Numbered from the stretch's first letter, positions 24,883 to 34,144 are shown. The stretch is DNA of 57,217 nt from Nocardiopsis endophytica (GCF_027706725.1 NZ_JAQFWQ010000041.1:1-57217); one strand, 5' to 3'. Notes: a model not told the origin generated them from the sequence alone. Numbers and translations are program-made.

Positions 24883-26466
24883 GTGTCGTCCCTGCCCACC
24901 GAGTCCGACCATCAGCCCGCCGCGGACGCGAAGGCGGCGCCCAGCCGCCGCACCGTCCTGATGGCGGGCGCGGCCGGCGCCGTCGTCATCCCCGCCCTGT
25001 CCGCCTGCGGCTCCGGCGGCGGGAGCGGCGAGGGCGGCGGCCGCCTGCGGGTCGGCGTGGCCGGCGGGTCGTCCAACGACACGGTGGACGCCCACAACCC
25101 CACCGACAACCCCGACATCGCCCGCGTCTACAACCTGTACGCCGGCCTGTGCCGGTTCGCCGCGGACTTCTCCATCGAGATGGCGCTGGCCGAGTCGCTG
25201 GAGCCCAACGACAAGGCCGACGTGTGGACGGCCGTGCTCAAGAAGGACCTGACCTTCCACGACGGCTCGCCGGTCAACGCCGACGCGCTGATCTTCACCC
25301 TCAAGCGCATCACCGACCCGGACAAGCCGGGCACCAGTGCCCAGCAGCTGTCCACCATGAAGCGCGACGACATCAAGAAGGTGGACGACCTCACCGTCGA
25401 GATCCCCTTCGAGGAGGGCTACGTCACCTTCAAGGAGCTGTGCGCCGAGTACGCCATGGGCCTGGTGCCCGAGGGCTACGACCCGGAGAACCCGGTCGGC
25501 GCCGGCCCGTTCGCCTTCTCGGAGTTCACCAAGGGCGAGCGCAGCGTGTTCACCGCCTTCGACGACTTCTGGGACGGCCGCCCCAAGATCGACGAGGTGG
25601 AGATCATCAACTTCGCCGACGAGAGCGCCCGGGTCAACGCCCTGGTCAGCGGCGAGGTCGACGCCATCGCCCAGGTGCCGCACTCGCAGATCGAGGTCAT
25701 CGAGTCCAACGAGTCCCTCCAGATCATGGAGTCGGAGTCGGGCATGTGGCTGCCGTTCACCATGCGGGTCGACCAGGAGCCGTTCGACGACGAGAAGGTG
25801 CGCCAGGCGTTCCGGCTCATCGTCGACCGCCAGGAGATGATCGACCAGGCCCTCAACGGCCACGGGCTCGTCGGCAACGACGTGTACGGCCGGTTCGACC
25901 CGTTCTACGACGAGGAGCTGCCCCAGCGCGAGCAGGACATCAAGGAGGCCCGCAAGCTCCTCAAGGAGGCCGGCTACGAGGACGACCTGGAGGTCGAGCT
26001 GGTCACCGGCCCGATCAACGCCGGTGCCGAGGCGGCCGCCCAGGTGTTCAAGGAGCAGGCCAAGGAGGCCGGGGTCACCGTCAAGCTCAAGCGGGTGACC
26101 AGCGAGGAGTTCTACGGCGACAACTACCTGAAGTGGACCTTCGCCCAGGACTTCTGGAGCGCCCGCCACTACCTGTCCCAGACCGCCCAGGGCTCCTACC
26201 CCGGTGCGCCGTTCAACGAGACGCACTGGGAGGACGAGGAGTGGATCGGGATCGTCGACAAGGCGCGCGCCGAGACCGACGACGCCGAGCGCGAGAAGCT
26301 CGTGCAGCAGGCGATGAAGATCGAGTACGAGCGCGGCGGCTACATCGTCTGGGGCTTCCCCAGCATGATCGACGGGCTCAGCAAGAAGGTGAAGGGCTTC
26401 GAGCCCTCGGTGGTCGGCCACCCTCTGGGCGGCTACAACTTCCACGCGGTGACCGTCGAAGCCTGA
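24883..26466 (+). CDS. ABC transporter substrate-binding lipoprotein (SBP_bac_5, peptide/nickel family)
   Basis: A 527-residue extracytoplasmic solute-binding protein. The leader carries both a twin-arginine-like SRRTVLMAG and a lipobox (LSAC), so it is probably a lipidated, perhaps Tat-exported, protein. The mature part is a family 5 binding protein (LTFHDGSPVNADALIFTLKR, VGAGPFAFSEFTKGE, VRQAFRLIVDRQEMI). It is the first gene of a complete importer (two permeases, fused ATPases). Family 5 proteins bind di/oligopeptides, nickel chelates or glycosides; the sequence does not decide. The shared palindrome core with the CooC-like gene makes a metal-linked substrate worth testing. GTG start; GAGGT lies close upstream. 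Confidence 0.88.
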   Translation: MSSLPTESDHQPAADAKAAPSRRTVLMAGAAGAVVIPALSACGSGGGSGEGGGRLRVGVAGGSSNDTVDAHNPTDNPDIARVYNLYAGLCRFAADFSIEMALAESLEPNDKADVWTAVLKKDLTFHDGSPVNADALIFTLKRITDPDKPGTSAQQLSTMKRDDIKKVDDLTVEIPFEEGYVTFKELCAEYAMGLVPEGYDPENPVGAGPFAFSEFTKGERSVFTAFDDFWDGRPKIDEVEIINFADESARVNALVSGEVDAIAQVPHSQIEVIESNESLQIMESESGMWLPFTMRVDQEPFDDEKVRQAFRLIVDRQEMIDQALNGHGLVGNDVYGRFDPFYDEELPQREQDIKEARKLLKEAGYEDDLEVELVTGPINAGAEAAAQVFKEQAKEAGVTVKLKRVTSEEFYGDNYLKWTFAQDFWSARHYLSQTAQGSYPGAPFNETHWEDEEWIGIVDKARAETDDAEREKLVQQAMKIEYERGGYIVWGFPSMIDGLSKKVKGFEPSVVGHPLGGYNFHAVTVEA

Positions 26467-26488
26467 CGGTCGAGCACTGACCGGACGG

Positions 26489-26512
26489 GGGCGGCGCGCC
26501 GGCGCGCCGCCC
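26489..26512 (+). promoter_or_regulatory. Perfect 24-nt palindrome between binding protein and first permease
   Basis: GGGCGGCGCGCC followed directly by GGCGCGCCGCCC. A hairpin in this place commonly serves as a partial terminator or an mRNA-stabilising element that lets the binding protein be made in excess over the membrane components. Confidence 0.6.
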
Positions 26513-26550
26513 TCGACGAACGCCCGCTCCCGCAGACACCGAAGGTCACC

Positions 26551-27504
26551 ATGCTCCGACTCATCCTGTACCGCCTGTTCTACGGGCTGCTGACCCTGTT
26601 CGTGGTCTCGCTCGTGGTCTTCGCGGCGACCCAGGCCCTGCCCAGCGACCCGGCCCAGGCCATCCTCGGCCGCGAGGCCGCCGACCCGGCCCGGCTGGCG
26701 GCGCTGCGCGAACAGCTCAACCTCGACCAGCCGCTGGCCCTGCAGTACTGGAGCTGGCTCAGCGGAGTCGCGGTCCTGGACTTCGGCACCTCGCTGTCGG
26801 GCGGCATGCCCGTCTCCGAGCTGCTCGGCCCGCGCATCCAGGCCAGCCTGACCCTGATGCTGGTCACCGCGGTGATCGCCGCCCCGGTCGCGATGGCGAT
26901 CGGCGCCTTCGCCGCGCTGCGCCGGGACCGCCGCTTCGACCACGCCTCCTCGATGGCCACCCTGGTGCTGGCCGCCGTGCCCGAGTTCGCGATCGGCATC
27001 GCGGGGATCCTGCTGCTGGCCACCGGCGGCCTGAAGCTGCTGCCGGCGGTCTACGCGGGAAGCTCCACCGAGGTGCTGGCCAACCCCGACCAGCTGGTGC
27101 TGCCGGTGCTGACGCTGGCGATCGCGGTCAGCCCGCCCATCATCCGGATGATGCGCGCCTCCATGATCGAGGTCCTGGAGAGCGAGTACGTCCAGCAGGC
27201 CCGGCTCAAGGGCCTGCCCGAGCGCACCGTCATCTGGCGCCACGCCGCCCCGAACGCGATCGGGCCGGTGGCCCAGGTCATCGCGCTGCAGCTGGGCTGG
27301 CTGGCCGGAGGCGTGGTCGCGATCGAGTTCCTGTTCAACTTCCCGGGGATCGGCAAGGCGCTGATGGAGGCCATCGAGGCCCGCAACCTCCCGGTCATCC
27401 AGGCCGTCACGCTGCTGATCGCCGCCGTGTACGTGCTGGTCAACCTGATCGCCGACGTCGTCGGGCTGGCCGCCAACCCGAAGGTGAGGGTGTCGTCCCG
27501 ATGA
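26551..27504 (+). CDS. ABC transporter permease (OppB/DppB-type)
   Basis: A 317-residue inner-membrane permease with about six membrane segments. It starts LRLILYRLFYGLLTLFVVSLVVFAA, typical of the B-type subunit, and has the EAA-loop VQQARLKGLPERTVIWRHAAPNAIGP that contacts the ATPase. The ATG has GAAGG upstream. Its stop overlaps the next ATG by 4 nt (ATGA), so the two permeases are made in a coupled way. Confidence 0.9.
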   Translation: MLRLILYRLFYGLLTLFVVSLVVFAATQALPSDPAQAILGREAADPARLAALREQLNLDQPLALQYWSWLSGVAVLDFGTSLSGGMPVSELLGPRIQASLTLMLVTAVIAAPVAMAIGAFAALRRDRRFDHASSMATLVLAAVPEFAIGIAGILLLATGGLKLLPAVYAGSSTEVLANPDQLVLPVLTLAIAVSPPIIRMMRASMIEVLESEYVQQARLKGLPERTVIWRHAAPNAIGPVAQVIALQLGWLAGGVVAIEFLFNFPGIGKALMEAIEARNLPVIQAVTLLIAAVYVLVNLIADVVGLAANPKVRVSSR

Positions 27505-28397
27505 GCACCGCCGCCACCGCATCCGGCGCGGCGCCCGCCGCGCCCGCCGCCCCCGTCCGCCGCCCCGGCCTGCTGCGCACCGCTTGGCGCTTCCACCGCA
27601 CCAAGATCGGCGTCCTGCTGGCCGGAGCCGTGCTGCTGGTCGCCGTGGCCGGGCCGTTCGTCAGCCCGTTCTCCCCCACCGAGGGGGCGGGGATGCCCAA
27701 CAGCGCCTCGGCCGCGGGCACCCTGTTCGGCACCGACGACGTCGGCCGGGACGTGTTCAGCCGCTTCCTGCACGGCGGCTACACGCTGGTGACCATCGCC
27801 GTGGCCTCGGCCCTGGCCGGTGTGACCGCCGGCGCCGTGCTCGGCATCGTCGCCGGGTACCTGCGCAACTGGGCCGACGAGCTGATCATGCGCACCAACG
27901 ACATGCTGCTGGCCTTCCCGCAGCTGGTGCTGGCGCTGCTGCTGCTGTCGATCCTGGGCCCCAAGGTGTGGCTGATCGTCACCATCATCGCGGTCTCGCA
28001 CGCCAACCGGGTGGCGCGGGTGACCCGCGAGGCCACCCTCAAGGTGGTCGAACAGGACTTCGTCAAGTCCGCCGAGGCGATCGGCGTGCCCCGGTGGCGG
28101 ATCATGGCCACCGAGATCCTGCCCAACATCACCAGCCCCCTGCTGGTCGAGCTGGGCCTGCGGATCACCTACTCGGTGGGCACCATCGCCACGCTGAGCT
28201 TCCTGGGCATGGGCCTGCAGCCGCCCCAGGCCGACTGGGGCCTGATGATCAACGAGGGCCGCACCGCCATCACCATCCAGCCGTGGGCGGTCGTGCTGCC
28301 GGTCACGGCGGTCGCGGTGCTCACCATCGGCGCGAACCTCATCACCGACGGGCTCTCCCGGGCCTCCATCGGGATCGACCGGGGGGTGGAGAAGTAA
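27501..28397 (+). CDS. ABC transporter permease (OppC/DppC-type)
   Basis: A 298-residue permease partner. After a Pro/Ala-rich cytoplasmic start comes the C-type subunit pattern: FHRTKIGVLLAGAVLL, LFGTDDVGRDVFSRFLHGGYTLVTIAV read in parts, EAA loop VKSAEAIGVPRWRIMATEILPNI, and SFLGMGLQPPQADWGLMI. Its stop overlaps the ATPase ATG (TAATGA). Together with the upstream permease it forms the membrane channel. Confidence 0.9.
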   Translation: MSTAATASGAAPAAPAAPVRRPGLLRTAWRFHRTKIGVLLAGAVLLVAVAGPFVSPFSPTEGAGMPNSASAAGTLFGTDDVGRDVFSRFLHGGYTLVTIAVASALAGVTAGAVLGIVAGYLRNWADELIMRTNDMLLAFPQLVLALLLLSILGPKVWLIVTIIAVSHANRVARVTREATLKVVEQDFVKSAEAIGVPRWRIMATEILPNITSPLLVELGLRITYSVGTIATLSFLGMGLQPPQADWGLMINEGRTAITIQPWAVVLPVTAVAVLTIGANLITDGLSRASIGIDRGVEK

Positions 28398-30085
28398 TGA
28401 CCGGCTCCGAAGCGAACGCGGACACGGGCGCGGACACAGGTACGGGAACGGGCGCGGCCGCCGGGCGCGGCGGCACCGCGCTGCGCGTCGAGGACCTGGC
28501 CGTGGTGGGCCACCCCTCCGAGGTGGAGATCATCTCCGGGGTGTCGCTCACCCTGGAGCGCGGCCACATCCTCGGCCTGGTCGGCGAGTCCGGCTCGGGC
28601 AAGACCACCCTGGGGCTGTCCCTGCTGGCGCACTGCAAGCGCGCCACCGAGGTCTCCCAGGGCTCCATCGAGGTCTCCGGAACCGCGCTGACCGGGCTCG
28701 GCGAGAACGAGGTGCGGGCGCTGCGCGGCCGCGCCGTGGCCTACATCCCGCAGTCCCCGGCGTCGGCGCTCAACCCGGCGCTGCGGCTGCGCACCCAGCT
28801 CACCGAGGCGCTGCACGAGTGGGACGAGCAGGAGCGCGGGCCGCGCGCCGACCGGGTGCGCGAGGTGCTGCGGGAGGTGGCGCTGCCCGACGACGACGCC
28901 TTCCTGGGGCGCTACCCCCACCAGCTCTCCGGCGGCCAGCAGCAGCGGGTCGCCATCGCCATGGCCTTCGCCGGGTACCCCGACGTGATCGTCATGGACG
29001 AGCCCACCACCGGGCTGGACGTGACCACCCAGGCGCACGTGCTGCAGACCATCCGGTCGATGACCCGCGACTACGGCACCGCCGGGGTGTACATCAGCCA
29101 CGACATGGCGGTCGTCGCCGATCTGGCCGACGACATCGCGGTGATGTACAAGGGCGAGGTCGTCGAGCGCGGCGCGGCGTCCCAGGTGCTGGCCGAGCCC
29201 GAGCACCCGTACACGCGGCGGCTGCTGCGCGCGGTGCCGCTGCTGCGCACCGAGGGGCACCCCGAGCCGGAGGCCCCGGCCGAGGGGCCGGTGCTGGAGG
29301 TGAGCGGGCTCCAGGCCGGGTACGGGGGCACCACGGTGCTGCGCGACATCGACCTGCAGGTCCAGCGCGGCGAGTGCGTGGCGCTGCTGGGCGAGTCCGG
29401 TTCGGGCAAGACGACGCTGTCGCGGTCCGTCGCCGGCCTGCACACGCAGTTCTCCGGCGGTCTGGTGTTCGACGGGGAGGCGCTGGCGCACAGCAGTTAC
29501 AAGCGCACCGCCGAGCAGCGGCGCCGGGTGCAGTACATCTTCCAGAACCCCTACGAGGCGCTGAACCCGCGCAAGCGGGTGCGCGACCTGATCCTGGCGC
29601 CGTACCGGCACCTGGCGGGCAAGCCGAAGGACCCCGACGCGGTGGTGGCGCGCGCGCTGGAGCGCGCGGCGCTCCCCGCGTCGTACGCGGCGCGCTACCC
29701 CGAGCAGCTGAGCGGCGGCGAGCGGCAGCGGGTGAGCATCGCCCGCGCCATCTCCACCGGCCCGGACCTGCTGATCTGCGACGAGATCACCTCCGCGCTG
29801 GACGTGTCGGTGCAGGCCGAGATCGTGGAGCTGCTGCGCAACCTGCAGGACGAGGGGATGGCGCTGCTGTTCGTCACCCACAACATCGCCCTGGTGTCCA
29901 ACATCGCGCAGAAGGTCGCGGTGCTGAACAAGGGCGAGATCGTGGAGTACGGGCACGTGGGCGAGGTGATGGCGCGGCCGCGGCACGAGTACACGCGCGC
30001 GCTCATCGCGGACACGCCCGACTTCGAGCTGTCCCTTCCCCCGTCCGACGCCGACCTCCAGGCGCCGGAGGCGGCCGGACAGTAG
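28397..30085 (+). CDS. Fused dual-ATPase subunit (DppD-DppF-like)
   Basis: A 562-residue protein carrying two complete ABC ATPase domains in one chain. First: GESGSGKTTLGLSL, signature LSGGQQQRVAIAMAF, Walker B VIVMDEPTTGLD. Second, from about residue 295: GESGSGKTTLSRSV, signature LSGGERQRVSIARAI, Walker B LLICDEITSALD. The peptide-transporter C-terminal segment (EHPYTRRLLRAVPLL) links them. It couples ATP hydrolysis to import. The N-terminal 25 residues are a Thr/Gly/Ala/Asp-rich tail. A palindromic element starts 19 nt past the stop. Confidence 0.9.
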   Translation: MTGSEANADTGADTGTGTGAAAGRGGTALRVEDLAVVGHPSEVEIISGVSLTLERGHILGLVGESGSGKTTLGLSLLAHCKRATEVSQGSIEVSGTALTGLGENEVRALRGRAVAYIPQSPASALNPALRLRTQLTEALHEWDEQERGPRADRVREVLREVALPDDDAFLGRYPHQLSGGQQQRVAIAMAFAGYPDVIVMDEPTTGLDVTTQAHVLQTIRSMTRDYGTAGVYISHDMAVVADLADDIAVMYKGEVVERGAASQVLAEPEHPYTRRLLRAVPLLRTEGHPEPEAPAEGPVLEVSGLQAGYGGTTVLRDIDLQVQRGECVALLGESGSGKTTLSRSVAGLHTQFSGGLVFDGEALAHSSYKRTAEQRRRVQYIFQNPYEALNPRKRVRDLILAPYRHLAGKPKDPDAVVARALERAALPASYAARYPEQLSGGERQRVSIARAISTGPDLLICDEITSALDVSVQAEIVELLRNLQDEGMALLFVTHNIALVSNIAQKVAVLNKGEIVEYGHVGEVMARPRHEYTRALIADTPDFELSLPPSDADLQAPEAAGQ

Positions 30086-30104
30086 ACCGCTCCCTCCTCC
30101 TCAT

Positions 30105-30166
30105 GTTGATCTCGGGGAAGTCGGGGTTATCGTGTCCGGTTTAACCCCGACTTCCCCGAGATCAAC
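30105..30166 (+). repeat. 62-nt palindromic element, subfamily A (copy A3), perfect stem, containing the pta stop codon
   Basis: The most perfect copy: 25-nt arms at 30105-30129 and 30142-30166 pair without a mismatch around the loop TCGTGTCCGGTT. It fills the gap between convergent ABC-ATPase and pta genes. The pta stop (minus-strand TGA, 30164-30162) is part of the TGATC at its edge. Confidence 0.93.
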
Positions 30167-32219
30167 GAGGATCCCCGTCGGCCTGCTGCGCTTGGACCGC
30201 GGTGATGGCGACGGTGTTGACGATGTCGCCCACCAGCGCTCCGCGCGACAGGTCGTTGACCGGGCGGCGCAGCCCCTGCAGGACCGGGCCGACCGCCACC
30301 GCCCCCGCGCTGCGCTGCACGCCCTTGTAGAGGATGTTGCCGGTGTTCAGGTCCGGCACGATGAACACGGTGGCGCGCCCGGCGACCTCGCTGTCCGGCA
30401 GCTTGGTGCGGGCCACGCCAGGGTCGATGGCGGCGTCGTACTGGATGGGCCCCTCGACGGCCAGCTCCGGGGCGCGCTCGCGGACCAGCTCGGTGGCGCG
30501 GCGCACCTTGTCCACGTCGGCGCCGGTGCCCGAGGCCCCCGTGGAGTAGGACAGCATGGCCACCCGCGGTTCCACGCCGAAGCCGCGCGCGGTGCGGGCG
30601 GAGTCGACGGCGATGGCGGCGAGCTGCTCGGCGTCCGGGTCGGGGTTGACCGCGCAGTCGCCGTAGACCAGCACGCGGTCGGCCAGGCACATGAAGAACA
30701 CGCTCGACACCAGGGAGCTGCGCAACAGCTCGAAGGAGGGGCGGATGGTCTGGGCGGTGGTGTGCACCGCGCCGGAGACCATGCCGTCGGCCATGCCGCA
30801 CTGCACCATCAGGGTGCCGAAGTAGGACAGTTCGCGGACGGTGTCGCGGGCCAGTTCGACGGTGACGCCCTTGTGCGCGCGGAGCCGGGCGTACTCGTCG
30901 GCGAAGCGCTCCACCAGCTCCGGTGAGGCCTCGGGGTCGACCACCTCGGCGGCGCCCACGTCCAGGCCGAGGTCGGCGGCGCGGGCGGCGATGTTCCGGG
31001 GCGAGCCGAGCAGCACCAGGTCGGCGGCGTCGCGGCGCAGGAGCAGGTCGGCGGCGCGCAGCACCCGCTCCTCGGTGCCCTCGGGCAGCACGATGCGGCG
31101 GCGGTCGGCGCGCGCCCGCTGCAGCAGGGTGTGCTCGAACATCAGCGGGGTGACCGCGGCGGAGCGGGCCACCTGGAGGCGCTCGACGATGTCGCGGCCG
31201 TCGACCGACTCGGCGAAGGCCCGCAGCGCCGTCTCGATCTTGGGCCCGGCGCCGGGGGCGATGCGGCCGCGGGTGCGGGCCGCCCGGGTGGCGGTGGGGA
31301 AGGTGTCCAGGTCGGTGGCGAGCACCGGCAGGCGGATGTCCATCCCGGTGAGCAGCCGCCACACCGGTTCGGGGAGGTCGGCGCCGCCGGTGAGGACCAC
31401 CCCGGCCAGCGGCGGGAAGTCGGGCGAGGTGTGGGCGGCGTTGACCGCCGGGAGCAGGGCGCTGGCGCGGTCGGCGGCCATGATGACCGCGTGCTCGGGT
31501 TCGAGCCGGTCCAGGATGCTCGGCAGCGACATGGCGGCCACCAGCAGGCCGGACACCTCCCGGCCGAGCCGCTTCTCCTCGCCGAAGAGCAGCCGCGCCT
31601 CGCAGGCCCGCTGCAGGTCGCGCAGGGTGGGGGCGCGCAGCCGGGGCACCTCGGGCAGGACGTAGCCCTCCCCGGCCAGCTCCCGGCGCAGCGTGTGGGC
31701 CTGGTCGGGGTCGACCCGGTCGACGACGGTGGCCAGCAGGGAGGCGTGCTCGCGGTCGAGCTCCTGGCGGGCGATGGCGATGACGTCGCGCACCTCGGGC
31801 TCGCCGCGCCCGGCGCCGGAGACCACCAGCAGCACGGGGGTGCCGAGGTTGGCGGCGACGCGGGCGTTGAAGGAGAACTCGGTGGCCGAGCCGACGTCGG
31901 TGTAGCCGGAGCCGACGACGACCACGGCGGCGTGCCGGGCGGCGGCCGCGTGGTAGGCGTCGACGATGCGCGAGAGCGCCTGCTCGGGGTCGGTGCGCAC
32001 CTCGCCGTAGGTGGCGCCGACGCAGTCCTCGTAGTCGTCGCCCAGGCCGAAGCGGGTGCGCAGGGTCTCCACGATGGGGTCGCGCCCGCGCCCGTCGACG
32101 ACGGGGCGGAACACCCCGACCGAGTGGACGGTGCTGGACAGCTGCTCGGCGGTCCCGAGCGCGACGACGGCCTGCTGGCTGTCGGCGTCGGTGGCCGCGA
32201 TGTAGACGCCCCGCGTCAT
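30162..32219 (-). CDS. pta: Phosphate acetyltransferase
   Basis: A 685-residue enzyme interconverting acetyl-CoA + phosphate and acetyl phosphate + CoA. Order: N-terminal P-loop-like/BioD-related region (GVYIAATDADSQQAVVALG, here without a clear P-loop), a DRTGG-like middle domain, and the C-terminal PTA_PTB catalytic domain from about 365 (RRRIVLPEGTEERVLRAADLL, SYSTGASGTGADVDKV, NTGNILYKGVQRSAGAVAVGPVLQGLRRPVNDLSRGA read in parts). Length is normal for the long bacterial form. No ackA follows; the gene is monocistronic, and its stop codon is supplied by a palindromic element. Confidence 0.92.
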   Translation of the reverse strand: MTRGVYIAATDADSQQAVVALGTAEQLSSTVHSVGVFRPVVDGRGRDPIVETLRTRFGLGDDYEDCVGATYGEVRTDPEQALSRIVDAYHAAAARHAAVVVVGSGYTDVGSATEFSFNARVAANLGTPVLLVVSGAGRGEPEVRDVIAIARQELDREHASLLATVVDRVDPDQAHTLRRELAGEGYVLPEVPRLRAPTLRDLQRACEARLLFGEEKRLGREVSGLLVAAMSLPSILDRLEPEHAVIMAADRASALLPAVNAAHTSPDFPPLAGVVLTGGADLPEPVWRLLTGMDIRLPVLATDLDTFPTATRAARTRGRIAPGAGPKIETALRAFAESVDGRDIVERLQVARSAAVTPLMFEHTLLQRARADRRRIVLPEGTEERVLRAADLLLRRDAADLVLLGSPRNIAARAADLGLDVGAAEVVDPEASPELVERFADEYARLRAHKGVTVELARDTVRELSYFGTLMVQCGMADGMVSGAVHTTAQTIRPSFELLRSSLVSSVFFMCLADRVLVYGDCAVNPDPDAEQLAAIAVDSARTARGFGVEPRVAMLSYSTGASGTGADVDKVRRATELVRERAPELAVEGPIQYDAAIDPGVARTKLPDSEVAGRATVFIVPDLNTGNILYKGVQRSAGAVAVGPVLQGLRRPVNDLSRGALVGDIVNTVAITAVQAQQADGDPR

Positions 32220-32417
32220 GCCCCCGCCTTTCGCGCAGTCCCGGGCGCGCCCTCGGCCGCGCCCCGTGCCCCGGGCGGCCCCGGCCCCGGAAGGGGGACG
32301 GGGGTCCCCGCCCCACGGTAGCCCCGGGGGCCGGAGGAGCCCGGCCGGGCGTGCCGCGGGGGTGCCATCCGAACAGCAAAACCTCGCCCAAGCCGCCCCG
32401 CACCGCGTGTGCTCGGC

Positions 32418-32479
32418 GTTGATCTCGGGAGAAACGACGCTTCCGGGCCGGTTTCAGGGGCGCAGTTCCCGAGATCAAC
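32418..32479 (+). repeat. 62-nt palindromic element, subfamily B (copy B2)
   Basis: It starts GTTGATCTCGGGAGAAACG and ends CAGTTCCCGAGATCAAC; the CCGGGCCG-type loop is shifted slightly. The outer 12-13 bp pair perfectly, while the inner stem is partly degenerate. This is the only copy in a divergent gap (pta / aldehyde dehydrogenase), which argues against a simple terminator role for every copy. Confidence 0.88.
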
Positions 32480-32549
32480 GAGGCGGGGGCGGCGGGTCCC
32501 GGCCCCGCCCGGCCGGGACGTGACCGAGGGGGACCCCACCCCTCTTACA

Positions 32550-32567
32550 ACCTAGCGCTCGCTTGGT
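32550..32567 (+). promoter_or_regulatory. TetR-type operator ACCTAGCG-CT-CGCTTGGT
   Basis: An 8-2-8 inverted repeat with one mismatch, just upstream of a TACGAT -10 candidate (32576-32581) and about 110 nt before the aldehyde dehydrogenase ATG. A repressor bound here would cover the -35. Its half site equals that at 24465. No tetR gene lies in the window. Confidence 0.55.
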
Positions 32568-32674
32568 ATGCGGGTTACGATGCGCGCACGACTCCCCCAC
32601 GCCCCCGCCTCCGCACTCCGCCGGACCCGCGGCCCGGCCGCCGGAGCACGGGCGGCCGCGAAAGGACACCCCCG

Positions 32675-34144
32675 ATGACGCTGCCCACCTACCTCAACCA
32701 CATCGGCGGCGAGTCCCGGCCCGCGATCGGCGGCGGGTGGCTGGACAGCACCGACCCCGCGACCGGGCGGGTCTGGGCGCGGGTGCCCGACTCCGGCCCC
32801 GACGACGTCGCCGAGGCCGTGCGGGCCGCCCGGCGGGCCGCGCCCGAGTGGCGGTCCGTCCCGCCCGCACGGCGCGCCGCCGTGCTGCGCCGTTGGGCCC
32901 ACGCCGTCACCGGGCACGCCGACGACCTGGCCCGCATCGAGAGCCGCGACAACGGACGGGTGCTGCGCGAGACGCGCGGCGCCGACCTGCCCGGCGACGC
33001 CATGCACATCGAGTACAACGCGGGCCTGGCCGAAACCGTCACCGGCGACACCTTCGACCTGGGCGGCACCGCCGCGGTCTCGACCCTCCTGGAGCCCTAC
33101 GGGGTCGTCGGGGTGATCCTGCCCTGGAACGCCCCGCTGGCCATGTTCTTCGCCAAGGTCTCCGGCGCCCTGGCCGCGGGCAACGCCGTCGTGGTCAAGC
33201 CCGCCGAACAGGCCTGCTGCTCGGTGCTGGCCGGGTGGGCGCTGCTGGAGGAGGCGGGCCTTCCGCCCGGCGCGGTCAACGTGGTCGCGGGCACCGGGGA
33301 GCGCGCGGGAGAGGCGCTGGTGGCCCACCCCGATGTCGCCAAGGTGCACTTCACCGGCTCCACCGCCACCGGGCGGCGGGTCATCGGGCTGTCCGCCGCC
33401 GGGATCACCGACCTCTCGCTGGAGCTGGGCGGCAAGTCGCCCTGCATCGTCTTCGACGACGCCGACCTGGACGCGGCCGCCGCCGGGGCCGCCGGGGCGG
33501 TCTACACCGGCGGCGCGGGGCAGTCGTGCGTGGCCGCCTCCCGGTTCGTGGTGCAGGACACCGTCTTCGAGGAGTTCACCGAGCGGGTGCACGCCCACGC
33601 ACGGGCGCTGCGGGTGGGCGCCCCCGGCGCGCCCGGCACCGATATGGGCCCGATCGCGTTCGAGGAGCAGTACCGCAAGGTGCTCTCCTACCTGGAGCTG
33701 GGCCCCAAGGAGGGCGCGGAGCTGCTGTTCGGCGGCGGCTCGGGCCCCGGCGCGCTCACCGAGCCCGACCCCGGCCTGGCCGGGGGGTACTGGGTCGAGC
33801 CGACCCTGTTCCGGGCCGACGACGCCGGCCTGCGGATCTGCCAGGAGGAGATCTTCGGCCCGGTGGCCGTGGCGCTGCCCTTCACCACCGAGGAGGAGGC
33901 CTACGCCATCGCCAACGCCACCGAGTTCGGGCTGGCCGGGGGCGCGTGGACGCGCGACCTGGCGCGGGCCCGGCGGGCGGTCGCCGCCATCGACGCGGGG
34001 ACGGTGTGGATCAACACCTTCCGGCGCATCCACTGGGCGGTCCCCTTCGGCGGGCGCGGGCAGAGCGGCAACCTGCCCTCCAACGGCCCCGGCGCCCTGC
34101 GCGAGTGGCTCACCCTCAAGGCCGTGTGGATCGAGCCGGGCTGA
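32675..34144 (+). CDS. NAD(P)-dependent aldehyde dehydrogenase
   Basis: A 489-residue ALDH-superfamily enzyme that oxidises an aldehyde to its acid. Seen: PWNAPLAMFFAKVSGALAAGN (coenzyme region), FTGSTATGRRVIGLSA, catalytic Glu in LELGGKSP, catalytic Cys in GGAGQSCVAASR, and EEIFGPV. Length and motifs are complete. It is first in a run with a zinc alcohol dehydrogenase 28 nt downstream, so the pair probably oxidises an alcohol through its aldehyde to an acid. A TetR-type operator stands upstream. Substrate unknown. Confidence 0.9.
   Translation: MTLPTYLNHIGGESRPAIGGGWLDSTDPATGRVWARVPDSGPDDVAEAVRAARRAAPEWRSVPPARRAAVLRRWAHAVTGHADDLARIESRDNGRVLRETRGADLPGDAMHIEYNAGLAETVTGDTFDLGGTAAVSTLLEPYGVVGVILPWNAPLAMFFAKVSGALAAGNAVVVKPAEQACCSVLAGWALLEEAGLPPGAVNVVAGTGERAGEALVAHPDVAKVHFTGSTATGRRVIGLSAAGITDLSLELGGKSPCIVFDDADLDAAAAGAAGAVYTGGAGQSCVAASRFVVQDTVFEEFTERVHAHARALRVGAPGAPGTDMGPIAFEEQYRKVLSYLELGPKEGAELLFGGGSGPGALTEPDPGLAGGYWVEPTLFRADDAGLRICQEEIFGPVAVALPFTTEEEAYAIANATEFGLAGGAWTRDLARARRAVAAIDAGTVWINTFRRIHWAVPFGGRGQSGNLPSNGPGALREWLTLKAVWIEPG

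Noticed and set aside
30105-30166. The 62-nt element as an ordinary rho-independent terminator
   Set aside because: A perfect 25-bp stem with a conserved loop sequence in other copies, no U-tract, and one copy in a divergent gap; terminator function is possible but does not explain the sequence conservation.
32550-32567. Reading the AACCTAGCGCTCGCTTGGT site as the terminal inverted repeat of a mobile element
   Set aside because: No second end, no transposase and no target duplication; its position over a promoter fits an operator better.
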